Shown in pieces: positions 25,791 to 34,533 of a stretch of DNA of 44,847 bases (within the stretch, counting starts at the first letter, position 1; every line of letters begins with the position of its first letter). Location: the NCBI GenBank assembly GCA_038217425.1, contig JBBQPM010000038.1:1-44847 (forward strand), given 5' to 3'. The notes beneath the pieces are model-generated. The model saw only the letters and a program-made list of their open reading frames with translations. It did not search any database and was not told the DNA's origin. Both the position numbers and the translations under genes were made by a program. The stretch is from JAIEPT01 sp038217425. Its GTDB lineage: Bacteria; Planctomycetota; Planctomycetia; Gemmatales; Gemmataceae.

Positions 25791-26681
25791 CTACCTGCCA
25801 AACTTCGCATCCACGCGCAGTCCGCTCGGCAGAAGTCGAACGTCCAGTCGGCGAACGTCGTCCTCGGGCAAACACAGCATTTCGCCGTCCACATGGATTG
25901 GCAGCGGGGCGGCGCTGACGAGCGTGAACGACCGGCATCTGCCCGCGTCAATCAGCGGATGTTTCGGCGGTCCCCAGAGCGCCAATCTTGGCAGCACTTG
26001 CAGCACCTGCCAGCGCGACATCGCCCCCACGCGGACGTAATCGAACCACCCGTCGTCAAGCACTGCGTCCGGAGCCAGCGGAAAGCCTCCTTCGCGCTGG
26101 CCCAACAGGACGCTCAGCATCAACGTATCCGCAGTCCGCGAAGGCAGATCGTCAAATGCGATGGTCATTGCGGGACAGGCGAAGCGCCGCCACAACGCCT
26201 GCAGGGTGGCCAGGCCATACAGGGCGAGCCCCTGCAATCGGCGGATGCGGCGCGACTCGAGCGTCACGTAGCCGTTGAAGCCCAGGCCGACGTTACAGAC
26301 GAAGTAACGCTGTCTGCCGTCGGAGAGGGTCGCGAGTCCGACGTCGATGGCCTGGAGATCCGGACGTGAATGCAGACTCCGAGCCAGGTCGTTGGCGGAG
26401 CCCAACGGCAGGACGCCGAAGCATACGTTGGGGCGCTCGGCACGGAGGATGCCGTTGGCGACTTCGTGGACGGTGCCGTCGCCGCCCGCCGCCGCCACGA
26501 GTGCAAAGCCTTGAACGGCGGCTTCCCGGGCCAATTCGGTAGCGTGGCCCGGGCCCTCGCTCATGCGGAACTCGGCGTTTGCGCCCAGCGATCGGCGCAC
26601 AGCTTCGAGTCGGCGCGCGCCTCGCCCCTTGCCCGCGGCGGGGTTGACGATGACGCAGACGGCGCCGGTCGCATGGGTCAC
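25791..26681 (-). CDS. Diacylglycerol/lipid kinase family protein (DAGK_cat)
   Basis: 296 residues. The DAGK_cat domain begins with V-I-V-N-P-A-A-G-K-G-R-G (about 10-21). The nucleotide-binding G-G-D-G-T-V-H-E-V-A-N-G is at 66-77, and L-P-L-G-S-A-N-D-L-A-R at 91-101, where the usual G-T-x-N-D has Ser for Thr. A C-terminal beta-sandwich of the YegS/DgkB type follows (H-V-D-G-E near 267). It probably phosphorylates diacylglycerol or a related lipid at the inner face of the membrane. Undecaprenol or sphingosine-type substrates are alternatives. It is separated by 104 bases from citrate synthase, on the same strand, but need not share its transcript. Confidence 0.9.
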   Translation of the reverse strand: MTHATGAVCVIVNPAAGKGRGARRLEAVRRSLGANAEFRMSEGPGHATELAREAAVQGFALVAAAGGDGTVHEVANGILRAERPNVCFGVLPLGSANDLARSLHSRPDLQAIDVGLATLSDGRQRYFVCNVGLGFNGYVTLESRRIRRLQGLALYGLATLQALWRRFACPAMTIAFDDLPSRTADTLMLSVLLGQREGGFPLAPDAVLDDGWFDYVRVGAMSRWQVLQVLPRLALWGPPKHPLIDAGRCRSFTLVSAAPLPIHVDGEMLCLPEDDVRRLDVRLLPSGLRVDAKFGR

Positions 26682-26839
26682 GAGGGTCGTCCCAGAATCG
26701 GAAGTTCGGCCTGTCCGTTAGAGAAGTAACATATTGCCGGGAGTTGGAAAATGCTTTCGGAAACGATCTGGTCGGCGCGATAAACAACAGCCGATACCGA
26801 GGCTGGGCAGTTCAGGTCATCTCCCGAAGAGAGTGCGAC

Positions 26840-27169
26840 ATGAAAAAGGCGATGTTACGGATGGGACTGAGTTTAATGGTCACGTTGGGGCTGGCGCCGG
26901 TGCGCGTCTTCTGCCAGGCGCCGTTGGTACCTTCCATGCCGCCGGACATGACGCCGCCGACGCCGCTGGAGATCCTCTTCGCGCGACCGCAACCGCAACC
27001 GCCGCAGGGGCATCGGGCGCTGAAGTCGGCGCTCTTGGATCGGGGCTACTGCTGCGATTCAGATTTCACTTGGTTCGGCTGCGGCAACTGGAAGACGCAG
27101 GCGGTCTTCGTCTTCGGTTCGTGCCGCACGTTTTTCGGCGAACCGTGCTTCGATTTGCCGAAGAGATGA
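26840..27169 (+). CDS. Small secreted Cys-rich hypothetical protein
   Basis: 109 residues from ATG 26840. The signal peptide starts M-K-K-A-M-L-R-M-G and ends near F-C-Q-A (about residue 26), so the longer upstream frame from 26744 is rejected. After a Pro-rich stretch (about 27-55), the mature part carries a compact set of five Cys in about 40 residues (C-C, then three single Cys with W-F-G-C-G-N-W-K in between). This suggests a small disulfide-stabilised extracellular domain. It has no known family. It is followed directly by the tRNA-fragment region and may be the last native gene before the suspected island. Confidence 0.6.
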   Translation: MKKAMLRMGLSLMVTLGLAPVRVFCQAPLVPSMPPDMTPPTPLEILFARPQPQPPQGHRALKSALLDRGYCCDSDFTWFGCGNWKTQAVFVFGSCRTFFGEPCFDLPKR

Positions 27170-27349
27170 ACTTGCTGAATCCCTTGACGCATCTTGCGGA
27201 CCAGAACCAAGATCCACGCGCATTCAGAGCCGCTGCATCGCTACCAGGTGTGTGTGCTTAAAAAGGGGCGGGCCCAGCAGCGTGCCGCAAGATTTGCGTG
27301 AATTCTGGGTTGTGAAAGATTTTACCCTGTCGGGCCGAAGCGAGAAGAA

Positions 27350-27383
27350 GGGCAAGGACCCCGGTTTCCGTAAGTCCTTGCCC
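27350..27383 (-). terminator. Terminator downstream of the tRNA-Leu fragment
   Basis: A perfect 10-bp stem (27350-27359 with 27374-27383) closes a 14-nt loop and, on the - strand, is followed by CTTCTTCTC. It lies eight bases beyond the 3' end of the tRNA fragment, as a native tRNA terminator would. Confidence 0.65.
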
Positions 27384-27390
27384 TGTATAG

Positions 27391-27449
27391 TGCCGGAGAC
27401 AGGACTTGAACCTGCACTCCCAATTAAGAGAACCAGGTCCTCAACCTGA
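27391..27449 (-). tRNA. tRNA-Leu(GAG) 3' fragment (not functional; likely attachment site)
   Basis: On the - strand this reads the anticodon arm (stem TCAGG/CCTGG, loop TTGAGGA, anticodon GAG), a long class-II variable arm, a perfect T arm (GCAGG, TTCAAGT, CCTGT) and the 3' acceptor strand CTCCGGC plus discriminator A. The matching 5' acceptor strand and the D arm are absent: the sequence upstream of the anticodon stem is unrelated. CCA is not encoded. Fragments that run from the anticodon loop to the 3' end are the usual duplicated att site left by tyrosine integrases. Confidence 0.75.
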
Positions 27450-27800
27450 ATAACGGCATATGGTTATTGTGGCTCCAACGTCGATGATGCGTTGCAAACC
27501 CTGGATTTTACGCGGGCTGAAGCGTTTCAGCCCTTCGTTTGCATTGTACGCAGATTGGGTCTGAGTGGGCAATCCTGTCCCCAATTTGTCCCCAAAATGA
27601 TTTCGCCGTAGCAGACCAATTGGGCTCACCGGGTTCCGGTGGCAACACACATTCCACGCATCCGCCACCTCCTTCCTGGAGGCCGAGTTGGCGACATGCG
27701 GATAGTTCTCCGTGATTTTCTTACCGTGGTCACCGCCAGACGAATAATCTGAGAGCGTCGGCCGACGAAACGCCGACTTGCTTTTCTTTCGGAGATTGCC
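27450..27800. other. Gene-free stretch inside the suspected island edge
   Basis: No intact gene is seen. On the - strand a short frame from about 27760 downwards contains H-G-K-K-I-T-E-N-Y-P-H-V, vaguely like the end of a tyrosine recombinase, and a G-D-K-L-G-T stretch encoded by a GGGGACA-type repeat (27577-27596). It may be the decayed tail of an integrase. The evidence is weak. Confidence 0.3.
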
Positions 27801-28067
27801 TTGGCCCTGAAATCTCAAGTGCTGGACAACCTGTTGCCTCTGCTGGAGCCGCGGTTGACGGCGCTGCATGAAAATATTGCCGTGCTGGAGGTCAACAACA
27901 TCGCGCAGATGGCCGAACTGGCGGCGAATCCCAAGGTTCGACGTTACCTGCTGGCACGCTTGTCCGATACGGTTGCCCTGATTGACCCTGGACACGAAGA
28001 AGCCTTGACGAAGGCACTGCTCTCGGAAGGACATACTCCGAAGATGGTCAAGGGAATCCAACCATGA
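27801..28067 (+). CDS. Small helical protein, first gene of a two-gene operon
   Basis: 88 residues, starting at TTG 27801 with GGAGA five bases upstream. It is soluble and predicted helical (L-L-P-L-L-E-P-R-L-T-A-L-H-E-N-I-A-V-L-E ... A-R-L-S-D-T-V-A-L-I-D), with no known motif. Its stop codon overlaps the start of the next gene by four bases (ATGA), so the two are translationally coupled and probably interact. It belongs to the segment next to the tRNA fragment. No function can be assigned. Confidence 0.6.
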   Translation: MALKSQVLDNLLPLLEPRLTALHENIAVLEVNNIAQMAELAANPKVRRYLLARLSDTVALIDPGHEEALTKALLSEGHTPKMVKGIQP

Positions 28068-30409
28068 ACAAGAAACCGGGCCGCCTTGAGAACCTCCTGT
28101 CGCGAAACGAAAAAGCCACGCTCAACCTCGGCCTCGTCACGGCGGACGAGTTGAAACGAATGGCTCGATTTTGGTTCGGCACGACCGCCGCCAACAAGAT
28201 GCGCAAGGCGGAACTCCTGACCGGGATCGCCGCCGTTTTCAAAGATAAGACACGCGTGGAGGAAGGGGTGCGTTCCCTGTCGGATCAAGAACGGCAGATC
28301 CTGGCGGTCTTCAAGCGATACGGTGGCGCTCTGTCTGGCCCGCTCTTGATGTGTGAGGCCTTGCAACGCGGCTTGCACGACAAGACGGTCGAACGGAGAG
28401 GTTATTACGAAGCGACCAAAGCAACCAATCCGGTGGAACAACTGGGCGCCAAACTTTTTCTGCTGACTCGCGATGGCGGTGTTTATGGCGGCCGCAGCAA
28501 CTACGGGTATGGCTATCATCACTCCTTGCCGGATCTCGTTCTTCAGCCGATGGTGAGAGATCTGATCAAGTCAGCCGACGCCTTGCCGTGGAAATCCTCA
28601 GGCCTGAAGTCGGAGCCGACAACAACGCAGCGTCGCGCGCCTGCACAAGTCGCTTTGGATCTCTGCGATCTTGCCCAGGCGTTGGCCCGCGGCGGAACGT
28701 GGATGACGAACCGAGGTGGTTCGCTTGCCAAGAGCATTCAAAACCGACTGAAGAAAACAATGCCGGCTGGGGATGATGACCCCATGCGGCCCCCTGCGGT
28801 GGAGTCTCTCTACTATGAGATTCTCCGCGGACTCGGCGCAATCGACGCGGATACGGACGGCGGCGTCATCAACCTCGCTGTCGTCCAGAGCAATCTGCGG
28901 CAACCCGCCGTGATGCAATGCTGGCACTGGGCGCGGGCCTGGATAACCGCTCGCCTCTGGCAAGACGGCATCGGCGTCGTGCCGGAGCGAACCAACCGTC
29001 AGGATTCAGCGCGGATCGAACCGAAAACGATGCAAACTGCACGCGAAGTGCTTGCCTGGGCGTTGTGCCGTGTGGCGCAGGGGAAAAACGAGTGGCTGGA
29101 CCTGGAAACCTTCCTTTGCGATCTGTGGTCGGCGACGGGCGAAGACATCATCCAATTTTACTGGGACGATTATGCCTGGAGACCCGATTTCGCTTCCGCC
29201 AAATCGAAGCATGAAATCAGCGGCGACAAAGCACGCCGGCGGGCGTATTGGCTGGATCGCGAAGGGACCTGGGCGGCCAATGCGATCCTTGGAACCCTGT
29301 ATTGCCTCGGCTTGGTGGAGCGAGGCCGCTACGGCTCCCGCAACCAGGAACAACTTTGCTTCCGCCTCACGGACGTAGGGATTGCCGTGTTCGGGGCGCC
29401 GGAGTTGCAACCGGCGGAATCGCCTCACGATCCTCATTTTCTCACGGTCCAACCGAATCATGAAGTGATCGCATACCTCGCCGCCGCCGACGCCAGCGAG
29501 GTATGGCCGCTGGCGCAGATGGCCCGCCGCGCCTCGTCCACGTCGGGATTCGTACAAACTTTCGCGCTGACGCGCGATTCCATTTATCAAGCCCTGGAAT
29601 CCGGCCTCCAACTGAGCGAAATTCAGCGGTTCCTGACCGAACACAGCAAGACCGGATTACCCGCCAACGTCGCCCACTCGCTGAATGAATGGGGCACCCG
29701 ACGCGAATCCCTGGTTCTTCGGACCGATGTGTCTCTGGGAATCTCATCGGCCAAAGCGGACGGACCGTTTCAGAGCCTCCCCAAGGCCCGTTTGATTGGC
29801 GAGAACCTGGTCCTCTTGCCCGGGTCCGCAGGGCGTGGCCAAAAAACTCAACGCGTCGTGAATCACAACGGCGCGCCGGCACGAACCTGGCGCGTGGACG
29901 AAGAAGGCAAGGTAATCCTGATCGGGGAGATGGATTCCGTCACGCTGGCGCGGCTCGGCCAATTCGCCGATCCTGGCGATCCAGACTGGCAGATTTCCTC
30001 GGCCTCGGTTCGCCGGGCACGTGATCGCGGGATTCCGGCCGAACAGATCCTCGATTGGCTCGCCGAGCACCTGACCGACGAATTGCCCCCGATCCTGGAG
30101 ACCGCCATTCGCAACTGGTCCAGCCCATCGCGCGTGTTCCTCGGTAACGTGCTGGTGCTGCGGATCGCTCAACCTCAAGCATGTGCGGCCGTCCTGGCCA
30201 GTCAGCGCCTTCGGCCTTTTCTGCTCGAACATGTGCCGCCGAACTGGTTTATCGTTCGGGAGGAAAGGCGAAGCGAACTGGAGCATCTACTCGCCGAACT
30301 TGGTTACTCGATCGATCATTTGTATCATCCCGCACAATCGCGAGAAACAAGCGACAAAAGTCCCGCGGAGTCGGACTCGGGACGTCGCGCCAGGAAATTA
30401 AATCGGTGA
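28064..30409 (+). CDS. Helicase-associated (Helicase_C_3 / XPB-Ssl2-like) protein without motor
   Basis: 781 residues. No Walker A or DEAD/DEAH motif is visible, so it is not itself a helicase. Residues about 455-560 match the Helicase_C_3 pattern seen in helicase-associated proteins (L-T-V-Q-P-N-H-E-V-I ... L-T-R-D-S-I-Y-Q-A-L-E-S-G ... F-L-T-E-H-S-K-T-G-L-P). The N-terminal part contains several winged-helix-like helical stretches (L-S-D-Q-E-R-Q-I-L-A-V-F-K-R-Y-G-G). A C-terminal segment (P-N-W-F-I-V-R-E-E-R-R-S-E-L) resembles the end of such proteins. Homologues I recall are often next to an XPB-type SF2 helicase gene. None follows here: 540 non-coding bases come next. The pair may be a remnant, or may act with a helicase elsewhere. 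A DNA-repair or anti-phage role is possible but unproven. Confidence 0.7.
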   Translation: MNKKPGRLENLLSRNEKATLNLGLVTADELKRMARFWFGTTAANKMRKAELLTGIAAVFKDKTRVEEGVRSLSDQERQILAVFKRYGGALSGPLLMCEALQRGLHDKTVERRGYYEATKATNPVEQLGAKLFLLTRDGGVYGGRSNYGYGYHHSLPDLVLQPMVRDLIKSADALPWKSSGLKSEPTTTQRRAPAQVALDLCDLAQALARGGTWMTNRGGSLAKSIQNRLKKTMPAGDDDPMRPPAVESLYYEILRGLGAIDADTDGGVINLAVVQSNLRQPAVMQCWHWARAWITARLWQDGIGVVPERTNRQDSARIEPKTMQTAREVLAWALCRVAQGKNEWLDLETFLCDLWSATGEDIIQFYWDDYAWRPDFASAKSKHEISGDKARRRAYWLDREGTWAANAILGTLYCLGLVERGRYGSRNQEQLCFRLTDVGIAVFGAPELQPAESPHDPHFLTVQPNHEVIAYLAAADASEVWPLAQMARRASSTSGFVQTFALTRDSIYQALESGLQLSEIQRFLTEHSKTGLPANVAHSLNEWGTRRESLVLRTDVSLGISSAKADGPFQSLPKARLIGENLVLLPGSAGRGQKTQRVVNHNGAPARTWRVDEEGKVILIGEMDSVTLARLGQFADPGDPDWQISSASVRRARDRGIPAEQILDWLAEHLTDELPPILETAIRNWSSPSRVFLGNVLVLRIAQPQACAAVLASQRLRPFLLEHVPPNWFIVREERRSELEHLLAELGYSIDHLYHPAQSRETSDKSPAESDSGRRARKLNR

Positions 30410-30951
30410 AACTGCAAGGACGTTGCTGGTGAAAGCCGAACCCATGAGCAAAGTGGGAGCTTCGATTTGGCCCGATTCGTTCTGAATCGGGCCGACTGCG
30501 CCGTGCATGAGTGAGGTGCAGCGTTTGTCCAACGCAGCATCTATGCCGCCCTCCGTTTGCCCTCCGTGATGAAAGGGGATTGGTCGCCGCGGCACATGCA
30601 AGCTTTTGGCGAGTTTGCTTTTGGGCGGCCAACGAGACTCGGACCAGTTGATTGCCACCTATCCGTTGCACCTGGATGAAGCGGTTGGAGATGCGTTGCA
30701 GAAGTGCTGAGGTTGCGTTGGAGTCTCTTTTGGTTGTGTGATTTACGGCAAATCTGCATTGGTATTATACGGCGGTCGCATCGAGAGTGAAGGGCCAATG
30801 CTGCCCTCTTTTTGCCCTCTCCCGTTTTGGTTGGGTCATCACCACAATCGTGAGAAACGTTGAAGCTGCAAGCGGCCAACACTGCTTCTTTGCAGAAGAA
30901 TTTTTGCCGTGGCCGGGAACATGTCGAAACCCTTGTCACACAAGTGCGGCG
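30410..30951. other. Gene-free stretch after the helicase-associated gene
   Basis: No coding sequence is credible. It contains a hairpin (30469-30478 with 30484-30493, 10 bp, loop GTTCT) that may terminate the operon. On the - strand two short similar frames end in E-G-K-R-R-A-A and E-G-K-K-R-A-A (near 30545 and 30805), encoded by related GCCCTC-rich sequence. These could be duplicated gene debris. Confidence 0.4.
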
Positions 30952-32007
30952 TTAATTTTTGATAGCTGCGTGTTTGTAAAGGCAAACCTTGAGGCCTTTA
31001 CGTTGAGCCGTGAAGAACATCGTCACGCCTTGATTGGAGACCGGGGCGGCGACGACATCGAAAGAACTACCCTTCATCATGAAGGGCATGCCCTGGGTGC
31101 TGAGTTCTTTCCAGGTATCCGTGGTGGCATTCAAGGAGTAGAATTGATCGTCCTTGTGCAGTATCAAGAAATCGCCGGACACCGGGTCTGAAGTGACCAC
31201 GGCGGTGTTGATGCCGACTTCAAAAGGCGCCGGCTTGAGTCTCGTGATTTTTCCCTCGGCGTCGAGCTTGAAGAGGTCTTTGCTATTGTTGCCTCCGCCG
31301 AAGAGAACGAGCTTTTGGGCGGCGCTGTATTGCGCGACGTTGTGATACGGTCCCATCGGCTGTTTGTCCTTGAGCATCGTCCACTCGTTTTTGTCCTCGC
31401 TGTAGAAGTGGACCGTGCCTCCCAGGACGCGTACCAGGCCTTTCATCTCTGGAAAATGGGTGATCGCTGTGCCGTGACCCGTGGCTGCGGCCTTGATTTC
31501 TGGCAGAGTCGTCCACTCGTCCTTGGCAATTTCGTAACGATGGACCAAGCGCGTTGCACTCTGGTGCAGATAGAAAACGCCCTTGATCGGGTCGATGGCG
31601 TTGTTGTAATAGGCGTGACCGATCGGGCCCTTGCCCGTTTTTGCATCTCCCTTCCACCAAGGAGGCGTTGCCCGGAGTTTCCAGGCATTCGTTGCTGCGG
31701 AATAACTGATGAACTTCAAAGCCGAATAGTGCCCTTGACCAACGAAGAGCACTTGTTGCGAGGCCGGATCCCACGTGGCAGCACCGGTATATTCCAGGAT
31801 GTGATGGTTCTGGGCCTTGAGCAAGTCGGCCGAGTATCCCTCCGTTTTGAGTTCTGCCCAAGAACCAGGCTTCATGCTGGCTGCCAGCTTGCCCAATTCG
31901 GTGAGGTTTTTCGACCCGGCCGATGGGGAGCCGCCGGTTTGAGAGTTTGCGGCGACGCAAACAAACCAACACGTCAAGACTGCGCTGGTGAACAAGCAAG
32001 CTCGCAT
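30952..32007 (-). CDS. Secreted kelch-like beta-propeller protein
   Basis: 351 residues from ATG 32007, which has AAGGAA upstream; nine further upstream codons are probably not used. A signal peptide (about 1-24, M-R-A-C-L-F-T-S-A-V-L) precedes about 300 residues of kelch-type repeats (Y-S-A-A-T-N-A-W-K-L; Y-E-I-A-K-D-E-W-T-T-L; Y-S-E-D-K-N-E-W-T-M-L; L-V-L-F-G-G-G-N-N). The propeller probably binds a ligand or partner outside the cell. It lies 48 bases downstream of the alpha/beta hydrolase gene on the same strand, so the two, with the DUF1501 gene further upstream, likely form one operon. A second, larger kelch protein (37218) lies in the divergent operon. Confidence 0.8.
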   Translation of the reverse strand: MRACLFTSAVLTCWFVCVAANSQTGGSPSAGSKNLTELGKLAASMKPGSWAELKTEGYSADLLKAQNHHILEYTGAATWDPASQQVLFVGQGHYSALKFISYSAATNAWKLRATPPWWKGDAKTGKGPIGHAYYNNAIDPIKGVFYLHQSATRLVHRYEIAKDEWTTLPEIKAAATGHGTAITHFPEMKGLVRVLGGTVHFYSEDKNEWTMLKDKQPMGPYHNVAQYSAAQKLVLFGGGNNSKDLFKLDAEGKITRLKPAPFEVGINTAVVTSDPVSGDFLILHKDDQFYSLNATTDTWKELSTQGMPFMMKGSSFDVVAAPVSNQGVTMFFTAQRKGLKVCLYKHAAIKN

Positions 32008-32055
32008 GATGTGTTCCTTAAATGATGATGGCAATCTTCATCTCGCTGCACGTTC

Positions 32056-34419
32056 TCACTTGAACTGTTCGATCAGCCAAGTTGCGGCGGACGATCGCCT
32101 GTCTGCGAAACTGATCGCCTTGGGCGCGGCAGAGTAGCTCTGAATGGCCGGCTCGTATGCCTTCCGCAAATCCGCCGCGGGCAGAACCCGGTTCATGTGA
32201 TCGACCATGAACTCGAAACGCAACGGTCGCGGCGCCAGGCTTCCAGCCAAATCGCAGAGATCGCCGGCGGTCAGCGATCCGGGCACGATATCTCCGTGTG
32301 GAACCAGCACGGCAAAATGCGCGAGTACCGAGTGATAACTGGCCAGGCCGCCCGAAACGTAGACGGCACGGACATCGTCTTCGTAGAGCGCTCCCAGCAG
32401 GGCCAGCAAACCACCTAGCGGTTCCGATGGCGTGGGCGCGCCGTCGACGGCATGGGGCACCTTGTAATTGGTATCCGGCGAATTCGGCGGCGTGAATGAG
32501 TCGCCCCAGAGTGCGATCCGTTTGGCATCGACGTCCGGGCGAGCGCGCAGGTAGGTAAGCACGGAACGAAGATCGCGAAGGCGCCCGCCGAGCAAAGTCT
32601 CCCCGAAAAGCTGCAGGTGGACCGAGTGGTTGGTATCGCTGCTGTCTTTGCCGCGGGAAATACCGGAGCGTGTCTCCCCCGTGCCGCGAAGGTCGGGCAG
32701 GACAACGAGGGTACCGGCCTGGATAAGTTTCTGGACCTCTTCCGATCGCTCCTTCAAGAACCCCACCTTGCCGGCCTGCGCCACCCCAACGACGACGGGC
32801 GCTCGCTTGGCTTGCTTGATCGGCTTAAGGAGGACGACAGGCACCACGAATCCTGGTTCGACTTCGAGGACGATCCGCTCGACCGTTGCACCTGCCACGG
32901 GCTGGTCGTCCATCGATTTCGCCTTGATGCCAGGAGCTTTGGCCGGGGCTATGGGGCCCAACAGTTTGCTCCAGTCGTCGCGCAAGATTTGGCGTTGTCG
33001 CTCCGGCGTCTTGTCCGCGAGTTGGGCGCGGGCCTTCCCGATGCGTGCCGTTCCCATCGTGCTCATCACCTCGTTCAGGTTCTTCGGCTGAACGTCCTTA
33101 CGATCCTTCTCGGTCCAGCACATGAGTTCGTTGCCCGGGCGAGGCATCCGGTATTCCGGAGCTTGGATACCGAACCATTTGTCGAAAAGCGGATGGATCA
33201 TCTGCCGATGGAACGCGCCAATGTTGTTGCAGTGCGTTCCTTCGGGCGGACGCAGTTTCAGCCCCCCTTTGCCGTGTGCGACGCCAAGATGATCGGCCTC
33301 GCCGTAGAAATCGCCCCAGACTTTCTGGTAGCGCTTCCAGACGGGATCGCGTTCCTTGTCCCAGGCGAACTCATGGCCATGGATGAGGTAGCGCGGCGCC
33401 GTGCTGGCGACGATGATCCAGTGAGGGAAATCGCCGCTCGCGCCGAGGCGCAGTCCGCGCGTCGAGTCCCAGTAGGTGAAGAGCAGGTAGTTGAAACTGG
33501 TTTCCGCGTCGTCAGGCAGGGGATACTTCGTTTCGGGCTGCGGGCCGCCGAAGTTGAAGGGGACACAGCAAGCGATGCGTGGATCGAGCGCCGTCGTCAC
33601 GCCTGCGGGATCGCCGCCGCCTGCCACGGCGCCCATGATGATGATCCGCTTGGCGTCGATGCCGTCGCGGGCCAGCAAGAGATCGACGCCGCGCATCTGG
33701 TCCCAGGCCATCCAGCCCATCAAGCTGTCGCCCAAAAGTTGCAGCTGGATGCCCGTGTCGTAGCGAAAGAAATAATCCTGGCGCCAGGGCTTGTACGGCT
33801 TCGCAAAATCGGCGTTGCCATGAAACGGATGCGAGCGGCGTTCGCCATAACCGACCTGATCGATGACGAGCACCATGCAGCCGGCGCGGGCCCAGAGCAT
33901 GCCCATGTCCTGCAACTCCGAATCTCTCTTGCCACCGTGATGCGCGTGTGCGATCAGGATACCTGGCATCGATTTGCTTGGCTTGGCGGGAACATACAGA
34001 TTGCCGGTGACCCAGTTACCCGGAAGGCTTTCGTAGACGACGTTCTCGATGTTGAAGCCGTCCCCCTTGATGACGCCGGTGAGGCGCACGTTGGGTTTGC
34101 CTGGCTGCGGAAAAACGCCCATCGACGTACGCAGCCGAGCAATGCGCTCGTCGCGATAGGTTTCCCATTGCTCGCGCGTCTTGATCTTGTACCACTCCTC
34201 GCGATGGCGGACGTTGAATTCGCCAGTGCGGCGTTTGATGTCGCGATCGATCATGCCACGCGCTTCGGCACGCTCCTCCTTGCTGAGGACATCGGACGCG
34301 GCCTTGCTGAAGTCCGCGGCATCGTCGGCACTGGCCTGTTGAACAGCGGCAGTCAGCAGGAGCGCGAGGCCCAGCACCCAGGTTTGTTGCTGAAAAGAAG
34401 TGGATCGAGTGTTCCTCAT
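32056..34419 (-). CDS. Secreted double alpha/beta hydrolase (acetyl-xylan-esterase-like)
   Basis: 787 residues. The signal peptide ends near Q-Q-A-S-A-D (about 32). Two hydrolase modules follow. The N-terminal one (about 115-440) has a G-I-L-I-A-H-A-H-H-G-G strand but reads G-A-V-A-G-G-G at its nucleophile elbow (about 258), without a Ser; a candidate catalytic His lies in E-G-T-H-C-N (about 394). The C-terminal one (about 530-780) keeps a Ser in A-L-W-G-D-S-F (about 638). The family includes acetyl-xylan esterases and prolyl-oligopeptidase-type enzymes; it probably deacylates polysaccharide outside the cell. AGGAGAAAG precedes the ATG. It lies between the DUF1501 and kelch genes on the same strand. 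Confidence 0.8.
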   Translation of the reverse strand: MRNTRSTSFQQQTWVLGLALLLTAAVQQASADDAADFSKAASDVLSKEERAEARGMIDRDIKRRTGEFNVRHREEWYKIKTREQWETYRDERIARLRTSMGVFPQPGKPNVRLTGVIKGDGFNIENVVYESLPGNWVTGNLYVPAKPSKSMPGILIAHAHHGGKRDSELQDMGMLWARAGCMVLVIDQVGYGERRSHPFHGNADFAKPYKPWRQDYFFRYDTGIQLQLLGDSLMGWMAWDQMRGVDLLLARDGIDAKRIIIMGAVAGGGDPAGVTTALDPRIACCVPFNFGGPQPETKYPLPDDAETSFNYLLFTYWDSTRGLRLGASGDFPHWIIVASTAPRYLIHGHEFAWDKERDPVWKRYQKVWGDFYGEADHLGVAHGKGGLKLRPPEGTHCNNIGAFHRQMIHPLFDKWFGIQAPEYRMPRPGNELMCWTEKDRKDVQPKNLNEVMSTMGTARIGKARAQLADKTPERQRQILRDDWSKLLGPIAPAKAPGIKAKSMDDQPVAGATVERIVLEVEPGFVVPVVLLKPIKQAKRAPVVVGVAQAGKVGFLKERSEEVQKLIQAGTLVVLPDLRGTGETRSGISRGKDSSDTNHSVHLQLFGETLLGGRLRDLRSVLTYLRARPDVDAKRIALWGDSFTPPNSPDTNYKVPHAVDGAPTPSEPLGGLLALLGALYEDDVRAVYVSGGLASYHSVLAHFAVLVPHGDIVPGSLTAGDLCDLAGSLAPRPLRFEFMVDHMNRVLPAADLRKAYEPAIQSYSAAPKAISFADRRSSAATWLIEQFK

Positions 34420-34533
34420 GGCTTTCTCCTGTTAGCGCCGGCTCAAAACAATAAGGGGCTCACAAAATACGCTCAGTGTGTGAAGGTAAGTCATCCATGA
34501 CGATGGCGGGTCTGTGTCCATGCAGACGATAGA

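Noticed and set aside
27391..27500. A complete tRNA-Leu or a tRNA with an intron
   Set aside because: The anticodon arm is whole and contiguous with the 3' half, but neither a D arm nor a matching 5' acceptor strand is found in the adjacent bases.
27441..28061. A 206-codon - strand frame covering the start of the two-gene operon
   Set aside because: Most of it is antisense to the 88-residue gene; only the part below 27760 could be old integrase sequence, and that is weak.
32617..34500. Long + strand frame (627 codons) opposite the hydrolase gene
   Set aside because: It is antisense to a gene with signal peptide, ribosome site and hydrolase motifs; no ribosome site or family is seen for the antisense frame.
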